Part shown: in pieces, positions 44,480 through 53,206 of the stretch
Numbering within the stretch: the stretch's first letter is position 1
Layout of the letters: each line of letters begins with the position of its first letter
Origin: Roseivirga thermotolerans
GTDB taxonomy: Bacteria; Bacteroidota; Bacteroidia; Cytophagales; Cyclobacteriaceae
Assembly: GCF_014653175.1 (NCBI RefSeq)
Contig: NZ_BNAG01000003.1
Location: 744,001 to 808,000 of the forward strand
Length of the DNA: 64,000 nt
Direction: 5' to 3'
The notes under the pieces: model-generated
Database searches by the model: none
Told to the model about the DNA's origin: nothing
Seen by the model: only the letters and a program-made list of their open reading frames with translations
Position numbers and translations under genes: made by a program

Positions 44480-44939
44480 GTTAATCGTTGAATAGGGGAA
44501 ATAGTAAATACACACAAAATGGATGTAAGAAGCTTTATGGATTTAGATTGCTGGAAGGTGGCTAGAGAGTTTAGAAATAGAATATCAATGTTAGCAAAGT
44601 CTTTTCCAGTGGAAGAAAAGTACGGTTTAACCAGCCAGATAAAACGGTCTTCACGCTCTGTGACGGCTAATATTGCAGAAGGGTATGGTAGATTTCATCA
44701 TCAAGAGAACATACAGTTCTGTAGAATGTCAAGAGGGTCATTGACTGAAACCCTTGATCATTTAACTGTGGCTTTAGATGAGAAATATATTTCTGAGGAT
44801 CAATTCTTTGACTTTAAAACAGAACTAGAGAGGTGTCTAAAGGTTCTAAACGGTTACATCAATTACCTCCGAAAGCTTAAGTCTAGCACAAAATGATGCC
44901 TAGTATTAAACGATTAACCAATAACTAATAACGATTAAC
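44480..44939 (+). repeat. Inverted repeat bracketing the S23-type gene in the trpC-trpF spacer
   Basis: GTTAATCGTT (44480-44489) on the left; its reverse complement AACGATTAAC occurs twice on the right (44909-44918 and 44930-44939). Confidence 0.85.
44519..44896 (+). CDS. Four-helix-bundle protein (S23/IVS type), copy 2
   Basis: 125 residues: MDLDCWKVAREFRNRISMLAKSFPVEEKYGLTSQIKRSSRSVTANIAEGYGRFHHQENIQFCRMSRGSLTETLDHLTVALDEKYI. It keeps the same conserved RSVTANIAEGYGRF core as copy 1 but is clearly diverged elsewhere, so it looks like an older or independent insertion rather than a fresh duplicate. The IR words on its flanks (GTTAATCGTT) also differ from those of copy 1. Confidence 0.92.
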   Translation: MDVRSFMDLDCWKVAREFRNRISMLAKSFPVEEKYGLTSQIKRSSRSVTANIAEGYGRFHHQENIQFCRMSRGSLTETLDHLTVALDEKYISEDQFFDFKTELERCLKVLNGYINYLRKLKSSTK

Positions 44940-44943
44940 CAAA

Positions 44944-45558
44944 ATGAAACTCAAAGTGTGCGGCATGAGAGAACCTCACAACATCCAACAGCTGTTGGAG
45001 TTGGAGCCTGATTTCATGGGTTTTATTTTCTTCGAGCGTTCCAAGCGATTTGCACCTGATCTGGATAAAGAACTGTTGCTAGGGTTTCCTGAAACCACAA
45101 AAAAAGTGGGTGTTTTCGTCAATGCACCAATTCAACAGGTAAAGGAAAAAGTTAGGCAGTACAAACTCGATTATGTTCAGTTGCATGGTGACGAGTCGGT
45201 TGAGTATGTGGGAGAGCTTTTCGCCATTGGTATCAAGGTAATTAAAGTGCTTTCAGTGGGTGAGGAGTTTGATTTCGACCAACTGAAACCATATAAGGGA
45301 TTGGTAGACTTCTTCCTTTTCGATACGAAAGGGAAAGAACGAGGAGGTAATGGTGTGGTATTCAATTGGGAGGTTTTAAATAACTATCCCTATGATGTGC
45401 CTTACTTGTTAAGTGGAGGAATCGATCTGGAAAATGTGAAAGATATAGCCGGCTTGAAAGTTCAACCTTATGCGATAGATGTGAACTCCAAGTTTGAGCT
45501 AAAGCCAGGTTTGAAGGATATAGAGCAAGTGAAAATGCTCAAGGAGATTTTAAAATAG
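44944..45558 (+). CDS. trpF: Phosphoribosylanthranilate isomerase
   Basis: 204 residues, TIM barrel: KVCGMREPHNIQQL (Cys catalytic), DFMGFIFFERSKRFA, VGVFVNAPIQ, LDYVQLHGDESVEY, FFLFDTKGKERGGNGVVFNW (Asp catalytic), YLLSGGIDLEN and AIDVNSKFELKPGLKD. It converts PRA to CdRP. Confidence 0.97.
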   Translation: MKLKVCGMREPHNIQQLLELEPDFMGFIFFERSKRFAPDLDKELLLGFPETTKKVGVFVNAPIQQVKEKVRQYKLDYVQLHGDESVEYVGELFAIGIKVIKVLSVGEEFDFDQLKPYKGLVDFFLFDTKGKERGGNGVVFNWEVLNNYPYDVPYLLSGGIDLENVKDIAGLKVQPYAIDVNSKFELKPGLKDIEQVKMLKEILK

Positions 45559-45560
45559 AA

Positions 45561-45636
45561 CGTCACTGCGAGGCACGAAGCAGTGTCCTCAAATGGATAA
45601 GGAAATTGCCACGGTCGTACCTCCCTCGCAGTGACG
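45561..45636. repeat. CGTCA/TGACG palindromic element (13-base arms)
   Basis: CGTCACTGCGAGG (45561-45573) and CCTCGCAGTGACG (45624-45636), perfect inverted repeat, between trpF and trpB. This sequence type recurs in many Bacteroidetes genomes to my knowledge. Confidence 0.9.
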
Positions 45637-45650
45637 TAATAAAATAGATT

Positions 45651-46832
45651 ATGAAAATAAAAGTAGACGAGCGAGGGTATTACGGCAATTTCGGAGGGGC
45701 ATACATCCCCGAAATGCTATACCCGAATGTGGAAGAGTTAAGAGATAACTACGAAGCCATCACTTCAGATCCGGACTTTAAGAAACAGTTCGATCAGTTA
45801 TTGAAAGACTATGTGGGCAGGCCAACTCCGCTTTATCTGGCGGAAAGGCTTTCTGAGCATTATGGTGCCAAAATATATCTCAAACGAGAGGACCTTTGCC
45901 ATACCGGTGCTCATAAAGTGAACAATACCATCGGGCAAATTCTACTCGCTCAGCGATTGGGCAAGAAGAAGATCATTGCCGAAACAGGAGCAGGACAACA
46001 TGGCGTGGCCACAGCCACGGTTTGTGCCCTGATGGGAGTTGAGTGCATCGTATATATGGGTGAGGTAGATATGGCGCGTCAAAAGCCAAATGTGGAGCGC
46101 ATGCGTATTCTGGGAGCGGAGGTTCGTCCTGCAACCAGCGGAAGCAAAACACTCAAAGATGCCACTAATGAAGCCATGCGTCATTGGATCAACAACCCAA
46201 CCGATACGCACTACATCATCGGTTCTGTAGTTGGGCCACACCCTTATCCAGAAATGGTTGCCAGATTTCAGTCGGTTATTAGTGCAGAAATCAGAACCCA
46301 GTTGAAGGAGAAAGAGGGCACTGAATTACCAAACTACGTAGTCGCTTGTGTAGGCGGTGGTAGCAATGCTGCAGGCGCTTTCTACAACTATTATGACGAA
46401 GAAGAGGTGGCCTTAGTAGCCGTTGAAGCAGCGGGTTTGGGTAATACCACTGGTAAAAGTGCTGCTACGACTACGCTGGGTAAGCCGGGCATTTTGCACG
46501 GAAGTAAAACGCTTCTCATGCAGACAGAAGATGGTCAGGTTGTTGAGCCTTATTCAATCTCTGCCGGTCTGGATTATCCGGGAATTGGTCCCGTGCATGC
46601 GCATCTTTTCGAAACGGGTAGAGGAACTTTCTACAGTGTAACCGATGAAGAAGCCATGAAAGCAGGTATTCAACTCAGCCGACTGGAGGGAATTATTCCA
46701 GCTATTGAATCGGCCCATGCCTTTGCAGCGTTGAATCAGATGTCATTGAAGCCTGATGATCTGGTAGTTATCAACCTGTCAGGAAGAGGAGACAAGGACC
46801 TGGAGACATATATTAAATGGGGGAAGTATTAA
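45651..46832 (+). CDS. trpB: Tryptophan synthase beta chain
   Basis: 393 residues, PLP enzyme: [45 protein letters not shown] (PLP Lys), [44 protein letters not shown] and [19 protein letters not shown]. It condenses indole and serine. It forms the alpha2-beta2 complex with TrpA, whose gene follows after a 265-base spacer with repeats. Confidence 0.98.
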   Translation: MKIKVDERGYYGNFGGAYIPEMLYPNVEELRDNYEAITSDPDFKKQFDQLLKDYVGRPTPLYLAERLSEHYGAKIYLKREDLCHTGAHKVNNTIGQILLAQRLGKKKIIAETGAGQHGVATATVCALMGVECIVYMGEVDMARQKPNVERMRILGAEVRPATSGSKTLKDATNEAMRHWINNPTDTHYIIGSVVGPHPYPEMVARFQSVISAEIRTQLKEKEGTELPNYVVACVGGGSNAAGAFYNYYDEEEVALVAVEAAGLGNTTGKSAATTTLGKPGILHGSKTLLMQTEDGQVVEPYSISAGLDYPGIGPVHAHLFETGRGTFYSVTDEEAMKAGIQLSRLEGIIPAIESAHAFAALNQMSLKPDDLVVINLSGRGDKDLETYIKWGKY

Positions 46833-46878
46833 ACGAGTACTAAGTATTGAGTACAGAGTACTGAGACAGCCTAGTGAA

Positions 46879-46970
46879 TTTATTTGGTTTTGTGAACACC
46901 ATTGGCTCCTTCTCTATTTGGAGAAGGCGGGGAATGAGGCCAAATAAAAAATATTCACAAAACAAATGAA
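46879..46970. repeat. Palindromic element in the trpB-trpA spacer
   Basis: Arms ATTTGGTTTTGTGAA and TTCACAAAACAAAT match with one mismatch; inner hairpin CCTTCTC-TATTTG-GAGAAGG. No gene inside. Confidence 0.7.
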
Positions 46971-47003
46971 TGAACTGAGTTAGAGAATAGACTAAATAAA
47001 GAA

Positions 47004-47067
47004 CGTCACCCTGAACTTGTTTCAGGGTCTGCAAATTAGAAGATGCTGAAACAAGTTCAGCATGACG
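47004..47067. repeat. CGTCA/TGACG palindromic element upstream of trpA
   Basis: CGTCACCCTGAACTTGTTTCAGGG on the left, ending in GTTCAGCATGACG on the right. A near copy lies at 49528-49611. The trpA frame extends into it from 47062, but the proper start lies after it. In the reverse frame it reads HAELVSA...TLKQVQGD, a peptide that recurs in spurious frames of many genomes. Confidence 0.9.
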
Positions 47068-47097
47068 AATCAAAAAGAGATAGTGAGCAAAGCAGAA

Positions 47098-47871
47098 ATG
47101 AATCGAATAGAAAAACTTTTTCAGACCAAGCCTAACCGCGTGCTGAATGTGTACTTCACGGCTGGTTACCCTAAGCTGGATGATACGGTGAGCATACTCA
47201 AGGCTCTGGAGGCATCTGGTGCTGACCTGATCGAAATAGGCATTCCGTTTTCCGATCCTGTAGCCGATGGACCAACCATTCAGGCCAGTAATGATGTAGC
47301 GCTGAACAATGGAATGACCCTAAAACTCCTGATGGAGCAACTGAAAGACGTTCGCCAGAAAGTGAGTGTACCGATTGTGCTGATGGGTTATATCAACCCG
47401 ATAGTGCAATATGGAATCGAGCGCTTTTGTGAAGACTGTGCCGCACGTGGAATAGATGGACTCATTTTACCTGACTTGCCCATGTTTGAGTATCTGGAAG
47501 TGTACAAACCTATCTTTGAAAAGAATGGCCTGCTGAACACCTTCCTCATCACTCCACAGACTTCAGAAGCCCGGATCAGAGAGATTGATAACAACACCAG
47601 CGGATTCATTTACATGGTTTCATCTGCCAGTACAACTGGGGCCAAAACAGGCATTTCAGAAGAACAGGAAGCTTATTTCAAACGAGTAAATAGCATGGGA
47701 TTGAAAAACCCGCGATTGATAGGCTTCGGCATTTCCAATAAAGAAACCTTCGACAAAGCCTGTAAAAATGCCAATGGAGCCATTATCGGTAGTGCGTTTA
47801 TTAAGGTGCTGGGGCAGGAAGGAGATATGGAAGCCAACATTAATGAATTCGTCAATGGAGTTATTCGTTAA
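47098..47871 (+). CDS. trpA: Tryptophan synthase alpha chain
   Basis: About 257 residues from ATG 47098 (MNRIEKLFQTKPNRVLNVYFTAGYP). The ATG at 47062 lies within a palindromic repeat and would add 12 unrelated residues. Motifs: LIEIGIPFSDPVADGPTIQASNDVAL (catalytic Glu), VLMGYINPIVQYG, GIDGLILPDLPMFEY (catalytic Asp), FLITPQTSEARI, SGFIYMVSSASTTGAKTGI and IGFGISNKETF. It releases indole from indole-3-glycerol phosphate. Confidence 0.97.
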   Translation: MNRIEKLFQTKPNRVLNVYFTAGYPKLDDTVSILKALEASGADLIEIGIPFSDPVADGPTIQASNDVALNNGMTLKLLMEQLKDVRQKVSVPIVLMGYINPIVQYGIERFCEDCAARGIDGLILPDLPMFEYLEVYKPIFEKNGLLNTFLITPQTSEARIREIDNNTSGFIYMVSSASTTGAKTGISEEQEAYFKRVNSMGLKNPRLIGFGISNKETFDKACKNANGAIIGSAFIKVLGQEGDMEANINEFVNGVIR

Positions 47872-48409
47872 TCGTTATTGGTTAATATCACTTCTAGTAT
47901 TGCCAGTTTTAGGTGCTTGTTCAGACTCTCAAATCATTGATTATGGTGAGTTCGAGATTGAGGTGCCTCTCGATTGGAAGACTGTATCAATACAAGGTAT
48001 TGATAGTGACGTAGGAGGGCTGATTACTTCTGAAGGTGATACTTTAATATATGACTTAGGTTGGTATACTTTTGATCCTGAAGAAGAAGACGTTGAATTT
48101 CAATATAACCTTGTGTATTTGGAGGGTCTGAAGGCTAATGAAGAAGTCGATATTGATTCCTTATACGAAAGAAGGATCGATATAAAGCATTCTTATGAAA
48201 CGGCAGAAATTGATTGCTTTAAAGCCAAATTAGTTATGCCATTAGATAGTCTTGGGCTTTTCACTGGAGTGTTCATTGATAGCTTGAGTGTTTCTGATGG
48301 AGGTGTAACCAAGTTTGGTTTTTATGGAACTGACTTGGATAAGAGGATTCAACAAGAGTTTATTTCAGCTATAAGAAGCATTTCTTTTAAAAATTTCTGT
48401 AAAAAGTAG
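47855..48409 (+). CDS. Small lipoprotein inserted between trpA and the DAHP synthase gene
   Basis: About 184 residues from ATG 47855, overlapping the end of trpA by 17 bases. Start MELFVNRYWLISLLVLPVLGAC has a good lipobox LGAC. The mature part is acidic and beta-rich (YGEFEIEVPLDWKTVSIQGIDSDVGGLITSEGDTLIYDLGWY). No family recognised. The DNA coding for its first residues is made of the words TTATTCGTTAATCGTTATTGG, whose inverted counterpart CCAATAACGAATAACC follows the stop codon, as at the S23 gene borders. I infer a second kind of passenger gene. Confidence 0.75.
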   Translation: MELFVNRYWLISLLVLPVLGACSDSQIIDYGEFEIEVPLDWKTVSIQGIDSDVGGLITSEGDTLIYDLGWYTFDPEEEDVEFQYNLVYLEGLKANEEVDIDSLYERRIDIKHSYETAEIDCFKAKLVMPLDSLGLFTGVFIDSLSVSDGGVTKFGFYGTDLDKRIQQEFISAIRSISFKNFCKK

Positions 48410-48446
48410 ACGATCAACGATCAGCCAATAACGAATAACCAAAATC

Positions 48447-49460
48447 ATGATTATACAATTCGAACAAGACATAAACGAGAGCCAGAAAGAAGCGATCATT
48501 AACCGCATCAAAGGCCTTAAATACAAGCCAACGGAAGTGAAAACCCAAAAGGGAACGTACCTGATTGGTATTGGCAAGAAGAATTTCGATATCCGATCCA
48601 TTGGTTCAATGGATGGAATTAAGGACATCCACATTGTTTCGGATGATTATAAACTCGTTTCGAAAAAATGGAAGGTCAATCATACGACCATTGATTTAGG
48701 TGGAGGAGTAAAGATTGAAGAAGGTGGTTTTCAGATTATGGCCGGACCTTGCTCCATTGAGGGCGAAGACCAGATCAGAAAAACCATTGCTCACCTCAAG
48801 GAAAATGGTATTTCCATCATGCGTGGAGGAGTCTACAAGCCAAGAAGTTCGCCCTACTCGTTCCGTGGTATGGGCATTGACGGCCTGAAACTATGGTATG
48901 AACTAGCCAAAGAAGCCGGAATCAAGATTGTGACTGAGGTAATGCAGGTTTCACAAATCGAGGAAATGGATCCTTATGTCGATATCTACCAGGTTGGAGC
49001 AAGGAATACCCAGAACTTCAACTTGTTGGATGAATTAGGCAAGAACACCGACAAGCCTGTGATGATCAAGCGAGGTATTTCAGGAACCATCGATGAGCTT
49101 TTGTATTCTGCCGAATATGTGTTCTCAGCAGGCAATGAGCGCCTTTTACTTTGCGAAAGAGGTATCAGGACCTACGAGAAAGCTACGCGAAATACAATGG
49201 ATTTGAATGCGATTGCTGTACTCAAGGAAAAAACCCATTTGCCTGTAATTGCCGATCCATCGCACGGAATCGGTATTCGTGATTTTGTGGAGCCAATCGC
49301 TTTAGCCAGCATTATGGCCGGAGCCGATGGAGTAATCTACGAAACCCATGAAAAACCAGAAGAAGCCTATTCAGACGGTCAACAGACCTTGAACTTCCCA
49401 GAGTCAGCCAAGCTGATTGATAGGATGAAAAAGACTTTTGCTTTGAGGGAGAGTTTTTGA
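48447..49460 (+). CDS. aroF: 3-deoxy-7-phosphoheptulonate synthase (DAHP synthase, type I beta with N-terminal ferredoxin-like domain)
   Basis: 337 residues. Residues 1-70 are the small regulatory domain of this class (MIIQFEQDINESQKEAIINRIKGL...TYLIGIGKK). The barrel has IMAGPCSIEGEDQI, MRGGVYKPRSSPYSFRGMGIDGL, VTEVMQVSQIEEMDPYVDIYQVGARNTQNF, PVMIKRG and IADPSHGIGIRDFV. It makes the first committed compound of the shikimate path from PEP and erythrose 4-phosphate. As the last gene of the trp cluster it supplies chorismate to TrpE under the same attenuator, and its N-terminal domain may bind an aromatic amino acid (inferred). Confidence 0.95.
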   Translation: MIIQFEQDINESQKEAIINRIKGLKYKPTEVKTQKGTYLIGIGKKNFDIRSIGSMDGIKDIHIVSDDYKLVSKKWKVNHTTIDLGGGVKIEEGGFQIMAGPCSIEGEDQIRKTIAHLKENGISIMRGGVYKPRSSPYSFRGMGIDGLKLWYELAKEAGIKIVTEVMQVSQIEEMDPYVDIYQVGARNTQNFNLLDELGKNTDKPVMIKRGISGTIDELLYSAEYVFSAGNERLLLCERGIRTYEKATRNTMDLNAIAVLKEKTHLPVIADPSHGIGIRDFVEPIALASIMAGADGVIYETHEKPEEAYSDGQQTLNFPESAKLIDRMKKTFALRESF

Positions 49461-49527
49461 AAACTGGTATTGAGCCTGCCTGCCGGTAGGCAGGTATTGC
49501 GTAGAGCGTATTGAGACTATTTCGGAA

Positions 49528-49611
49528 CGTCACCCTGAACCAGTTTGCCGACAGGCAGGCTTGTTTCAGGGTCTTTTTAATGGTAGATGCTGAAATAAAT
49601 TCAGCATGACG
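49528..49611. repeat. CGTCA/TGACG element carrying a nested 20-base insert
   Basis: Near copy of the element at 47004-47067, but between CCCTGAAC and TTGTTTCAGGG it has 20 extra bases (49541-49560) holding the TGCCGACAGGCAGG motif. Just upstream (49470-49490) is a related hairpin CCTGCC-tgccggta-GGCAGG. Confidence 0.85.
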
Positions 49612-49622
49612 AAGTAATACTT

Positions 49623-50162
49623 TTATAGCTCAATTCGAGCATTATGCTCTTTAATCAGCTCTAAATATTCGTCTGCCACAAACTCTTCAGGGGTGAAGCT
49701 CTGAACTCTTTTCTTGGACTGTTCTTGTCGGGTTATGCTTCGGGCAAAGCGCCTGATTCCATCAAGATCATTAAGAATTAGTCCTGGAACTTCAACGTTT
49801 TTACCGTCCCCTCCTTTAGCTACCATGGTAAAGTAAGAAGAGTTGCAATGCTTAGTCACTCCAGTTTGGATGTTTTCCGATTCAACCCGAACACCCACTA
49901 CCATAGAGGTGCGACCCGTGTAATTGATCGATGCCTTTAAGGTAACCAGTTCACCTACTTCAATGGGGTTTAGGAAATCTACCCGGTTCACAGAGGCAGT
50001 TACACAATAATGCTCTGAATGCTTAGAAGCACAGGCAAAAGCCACCTGGTCCATTAGATTGAGAATGTAGCCTCCGTGAATTTTACCACTGAAATTGGAG
50101 TGGGAGGGAAGCATTAATTGAGAAAGTGTGATTTGCGATTCGGAGATGGTTTTAAAAGACAT
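49623..50162 (-). CDS. Acyl-CoA thioesterase, hotdog fold
   Basis: About 179 residues from ATG 50162; the longer frame uses a TTG at 50174. Motifs of the YciA/BFIT-like group: MLPSHSNFSGKIHGGYILNLMDQVAFACASKHS (catalytic Asp in the hot-dog helix), VTASVNRVDFLNPIEVGELVTLKASINYTGRTSMVVGVRVES. It hydrolyses acyl-CoA; the chain length is unknown. It is monocistronic and faces the trp operon end. Confidence 0.9.
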   Translation of the reverse strand: MSFKTISESQITLSQLMLPSHSNFSGKIHGGYILNLMDQVAFACASKHSEHYCVTASVNRVDFLNPIEVGELVTLKASINYTGRTSMVVGVRVESENIQTGVTKHCNSSYFTMVAKGGDGKNVEVPGLILNDLDGIRRFARSITRQEQSKKRVQSFTPEEFVADEYLELIKEHNARIEL

Positions 50163-50617
50163 AGAATGGTTCAAAGTTTAATGTTTAACCTGAGTTTGAT
50201 GTAAGTAAGTAGTAAAATATCCCCTCTTAGGACGTCATTGCGGAATTTTTCTATGAAAACTTCACATACGCAAAGGAAAATATCCGCAATCTCATTTAGG
50301 CTCTGTTGAGATGCCGGATAAAACAGCCCTTTTTGAGAGTTTAAGGCCTGTTTTTCCGGCATGACGTTCTTTTCGTACATCGAACTCAGGTTAATGTTTA
50401 AAGATAATGAGTTTGTTCGTCTGACTACTAAGAATGGTCTGGCGACCGGATAATCTGCCTCACTTTCACTGCGGGGCGCAAAATAAACATAGTGGATTTT
50501 GCAACGCGGCAATCCGCAAGTTATTCGCTCCAGCCTTGTAAACAGGCAAATGGCCATATGACAAATTTGACGGTGTTAAAGTTTTCCCTTGCACCGGCTG
50601 TGCTGTAGACATAAGGT
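50163..50617. other. Spacer with a CGTCA...TGACG element and no supported gene
   Basis: A 128-codon minus-strand frame crosses this region (50171-50557) but has odd composition and runs through the repeat, so it is not called. CGTCA (50233-50237) and TGACG (50362-50366) bound a 134-base element, longer than the others. Inner bases CCTGTTTTTCCGGCA are also palindrome-rich. Confidence 0.5.
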
Positions 50618-51004
50618 TTAAACCTCATAAAGTTCCAGAGGTAAATCATCTGGGTCGGTAAAGAAAGTGAATCTTTTGCCTGTGTATTGATCGGTACGGA
50701 TTGGCTCGGTAATTACTGCTTTCAATTTTAAGCTATCAACAGCTTCTTCAATGTTCTCAACTTCAAATGCCAGGTGTCTGAGTCCTTGAGCCTCCGGTCT
50801 GGATGGTCTTGCCGGAGGGTTGGGAAAGGAGAATAATTCAATGATGTATTCACCGTTTAGGGCAAGGTCGAGTTTGTAAGATTGTCTTTCTTCACGATAG
50901 ACTTCTCTTATAATTTCCAGGCCTAGTATCTCGGTATAGAATTGCTTCGACTTTGAGTAGTTGCTGCAGATGATGGCTATATGATGGACTTTCTTAAGTT
51001 TCAA
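50618..51004 (-). CDS. VOC-family (glyoxalase-like) protein, YaeR-like
   Basis: 128 residues: two beta-alpha-beta-beta-beta modules with metal-type residues in KVHHIAIICSNYSKSKQFYTEILGLEI, YIIELFSFPNPPARPSRPEAQGLRHLAFEV and FFTDPDDLPLELYEV. The frame offers only a TTG start (51004), just before the first conserved strand. The role in the family is not fixed (often annotated as lactoylglutathione lyase-like). Confidence 0.9.
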   Translation of the reverse strand: MKLKKVHHIAIICSNYSKSKQFYTEILGLEIIREVYREERQSYKLDLALNGEYIIELFSFPNPPARPSRPEAQGLRHLAFEVENIEEAVDSLKLKAVITEPIRTDQYTGKRFTFFTDPDDLPLELYEV

Positions 51005-51176
51005 AACACGTAATATTTACACATTCAAAAGTAGTGAATCGAAAACATGTTGGTTGGGCTGTCTGGCTTTTTTATCCCGAGCTTAACCCATTGGCAGGAA
51101 GGCTAAACTTACCTGCCTGATTGTTCGAGGCTACAGAAAGAAAAGGATTGGTAGAACTCCAACATTGAACCAAAAC

Positions 51177-52562
51177 CTAGTTCGGTCTAAACCGAATTCT
51201 TAGAGTCACCTTAGAGCTTTCAGGAACTTCATTAACCCCAACTAATTTAGGCTGCCATTGAGGGCCTTCTTTGATGAGTCTTATGGCTTCCTCATCGCAA
51301 CCGTGGCCAAGACCTTTAAGGGTCTTAAAGTTACTCAGACTTCCATCGGCTTCTACGGTAAACTCCACTGTTACCACTCCCTTTATGTTTTGATTCCTGG
51401 CAGCTTGAGGGTATCGGATGTTTTCTTTAAGGTAGCGATTGAATTTAGGGTACCCTATTTCTGGTTGAGGGGCCTTAAACCTGATAGTAACCGGGGCCAC
51501 TTCATCACCTTCGCTCACGCCCGTGACGATAATCTCCCCTAATGCATTCACATCGGGCTGTAGTTTCACATTGAGAGAGTCTCTGTTTCCGGGCACAAGG
51601 CTGGTTGTAAGGTATCCTAAAAAGCGAAATTCTAACTCTGAAAGTCTGGGAATATTATTCAATTGAAACAGTCCATCGGTATTGGTTGTAGTGCCTCTCG
51701 TTGTTCCTTTAATCACCACTAGTACACCGGGTAGAGGAAGTTGATCTTCGGCATCCACGACTCTGCCTTTGAGGGTGGTTATATTGGCTGGATTATCTTC
51801 TGCAGGAGCTATAAACCCTTGTTTGGACCGGGCATCTTGGATAACAACACCAGTCACCCGACCCGATAGTTGTTGGGTGATTTGCTCCATTTCCTGAGTG
51901 GTTTCCAAACGACCAATTACTTTGTCCATAGGAATAATAAGCTGAGAGTCTACCGCACTAAATACCATTGACTCCAGAGCAAGTTGTTTAGAGGAAGCAT
52001 CGATGCGAGCAATTTCTGTTTGAGTTCTCTCCTGTTTAGGCTCGATATTCAGTTCCAGTTGGCCCTCTAATTTTTCATCGACCTCCGCTTTTGGGGAGTC
52101 AATAGTCTTCTTTTGTTGTATGGAGTTTGTCTCGGCTTTCGTATCCTGCTCAAGAACCGGCTCCCGAGCCTGGGGCTTGAGCAGTGTGTCTTCTTTTTCA
52201 GGAGACTGCAGTTCACTTAGGTCGCGTTTGGGCAGTGGCCTGTTTTCTCGCAGAATAAAAAGGCTGCCAACAATAACTACTAAAATGAGTGCCGCTGCAA
52301 GCCCTTTCCAGACAGTCCAGAAACCAGCAGGCCTATCTTCTTCAGCCAGGAGTTCATCCAATCTATTGTCCAACTCATTGAGATCGGCATCCAGCATTTC
52401 ATCGGTGAATTCATCTAGCCCTTCAAGCGCCTCATTATAAAGTGGATTTTCGACCATAAGCCGTTCCACTTCGTGTTGTTCTTCACGGGTTAGTTCACCA
52501 TTTCTGTAAGCTTTGATTAGCTCAGGCGTCAAATGTTCAATATGTCTGTTCTTCTTGCTCAC
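51177..52562 (-). CDS. Anti-sigma-like membrane protein with CarboxypepD_reg and TonB C-terminal domains
   Basis: 461 residues with GTG start inside the sigma gene end (overlap 26 bases). The N-terminal 80 residues (HLTPELIKAYRNGELTREEQHEVERLMVENPLYNEALEGLDE) look like a short anti-sigma helix bundle; TM at about 83-104 (WKGLAAALILVVIVGSLFIL). The periplasmic part has a low-complexity linker, a CarboxypepD_reg domain (TLKGRVVDAEDQLPLPGVLVVIKGTTRGTTTNTDGLFQL), the string NALGEIIVTGVSEGD, and a TonB_C domain (KFNRYLKENIRYPQAARNQNIKGVVTVEFTVEADGS). It probably ties a cell-envelope signal to the sigma factor. Confidence 0.85.
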   Translation of the reverse strand: MSKKNRHIEHLTPELIKAYRNGELTREEQHEVERLMVENPLYNEALEGLDEFTDEMLDADLNELDNRLDELLAEEDRPAGFWTVWKGLAAALILVVIVGSLFILRENRPLPKRDLSELQSPEKEDTLLKPQAREPVLEQDTKAETNSIQQKKTIDSPKAEVDEKLEGQLELNIEPKQERTQTEIARIDASSKQLALESMVFSAVDSQLIIPMDKVIGRLETTQEMEQITQQLSGRVTGVVIQDARSKQGFIAPAEDNPANITTLKGRVVDAEDQLPLPGVLVVIKGTTRGTTTNTDGLFQLNNIPRLSELEFRFLGYLTTSLVPGNRDSLNVKLQPDVNALGEIIVTGVSEGDEVAPVTIRFKAPQPEIGYPKFNRYLKENIRYPQAARNQNIKGVVTVEFTVEADGSLSNFKTLKGLGHGCDEEAIRLIKEGPQWQPKLVGVNEVPESSKVTLRIRFRPN

Positions 52563-53115
52563 GCAGCTTTTCTATACATATTTTCAAATTCCTTCTTCCA
52601 TTCTGAAGATAGCTCTTCACTTTCTTCAACTCAAAACCTGTGGCTTCACAGACTTCCTGATAGGTTTTCTTCTCCAGGTAGAAAAGCCTGATGCAGATAT
52701 TTTGTTCCTCATTTAGTCCTTCAATACAGGTTTCCATCTTGCCTAAATCTTCTTCGACCTCAGTTTCATCAGTATGATGCACAGGAAGTTGATATTCCAT
52801 AAGCTCGACTCCATTAATTTCCGGACTCTTCTTTCTTAGAAGCATTAGGCACTCATTGCGCGTAAGCACATATAGCCAGCTTTTAAAATTCTGAACTTCC
52901 TTCTCCTTCAGCTCCCTCATCAACTTTTCAAAAACCTGCATGGCCATGTCTTTGGCAGCCTCTCTATCCTTCAGGTAATTCATGCAAGTACCATAAACCA
53001 GTGGCATATATCGCTTGAAGAGAATCCCTAATACAGATTTTTCTCCAGTCGATTGATAAGATTCAATCAATTGAATGTCAGTTAGTTGTTCTGTATTTGA
53101 ATTCCCTCGGATCAA
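52537..53115 (-). CDS. ECF RNA polymerase sigma factor
   Basis: 192 residues. Sigma70 region 2 (LGILFKRYMPLVYGTCMNYLKDREAAKDMAMQVFEKLMREL, then FKSWLYVLTRNECLMLLRKK) and region 4 (CIEGLNEEQNICIRLFYLEKKTYQEVCEATGFELKKVKSYLQNGRRNLKICIEKLRE). A TTG at 53115 is the only start that keeps the first helix. Its gene overlaps the anti-sigma-like gene by 26 bases, so the pair is co-expressed and stoichiometry is probably coupled. Confidence 0.93.
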   Translation of the reverse strand: MIRGNSNTEQLTDIQLIESYQSTGEKSVLGILFKRYMPLVYGTCMNYLKDREAAKDMAMQVFEKLMRELKEKEVQNFKSWLYVLTRNECLMLLRKKSPEINGVELMEYQLPVHHTDETEVEEDLGKMETCIEGLNEEQNICIRLFYLEKKTYQEVCEATGFELKKVKSYLQNGRRNLKICIEKLREQEEQTY

Positions 53116-53206
53116 GCGTTGTAAAAGTTTTTTCAGGTCTGTTTATGGAATCGATCGAGTTCTGGCATCCTGTCTTTAAAGATTATAAAACTAAAATCGA
53201 TATACC

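Noticed and set aside
46840-47073. 77-codon minus-strand frame with HAELVSA...TLKQVQGD
   Set aside because: It is the translation of a palindromic repeat; this peptide string recurs in spurious frames of many genomes.
50171-50557. 128-codon minus-strand frame
   Set aside because: It runs through a CGTCA...TGACG palindrome, has no family motif and shows unusual composition; likely spurious.
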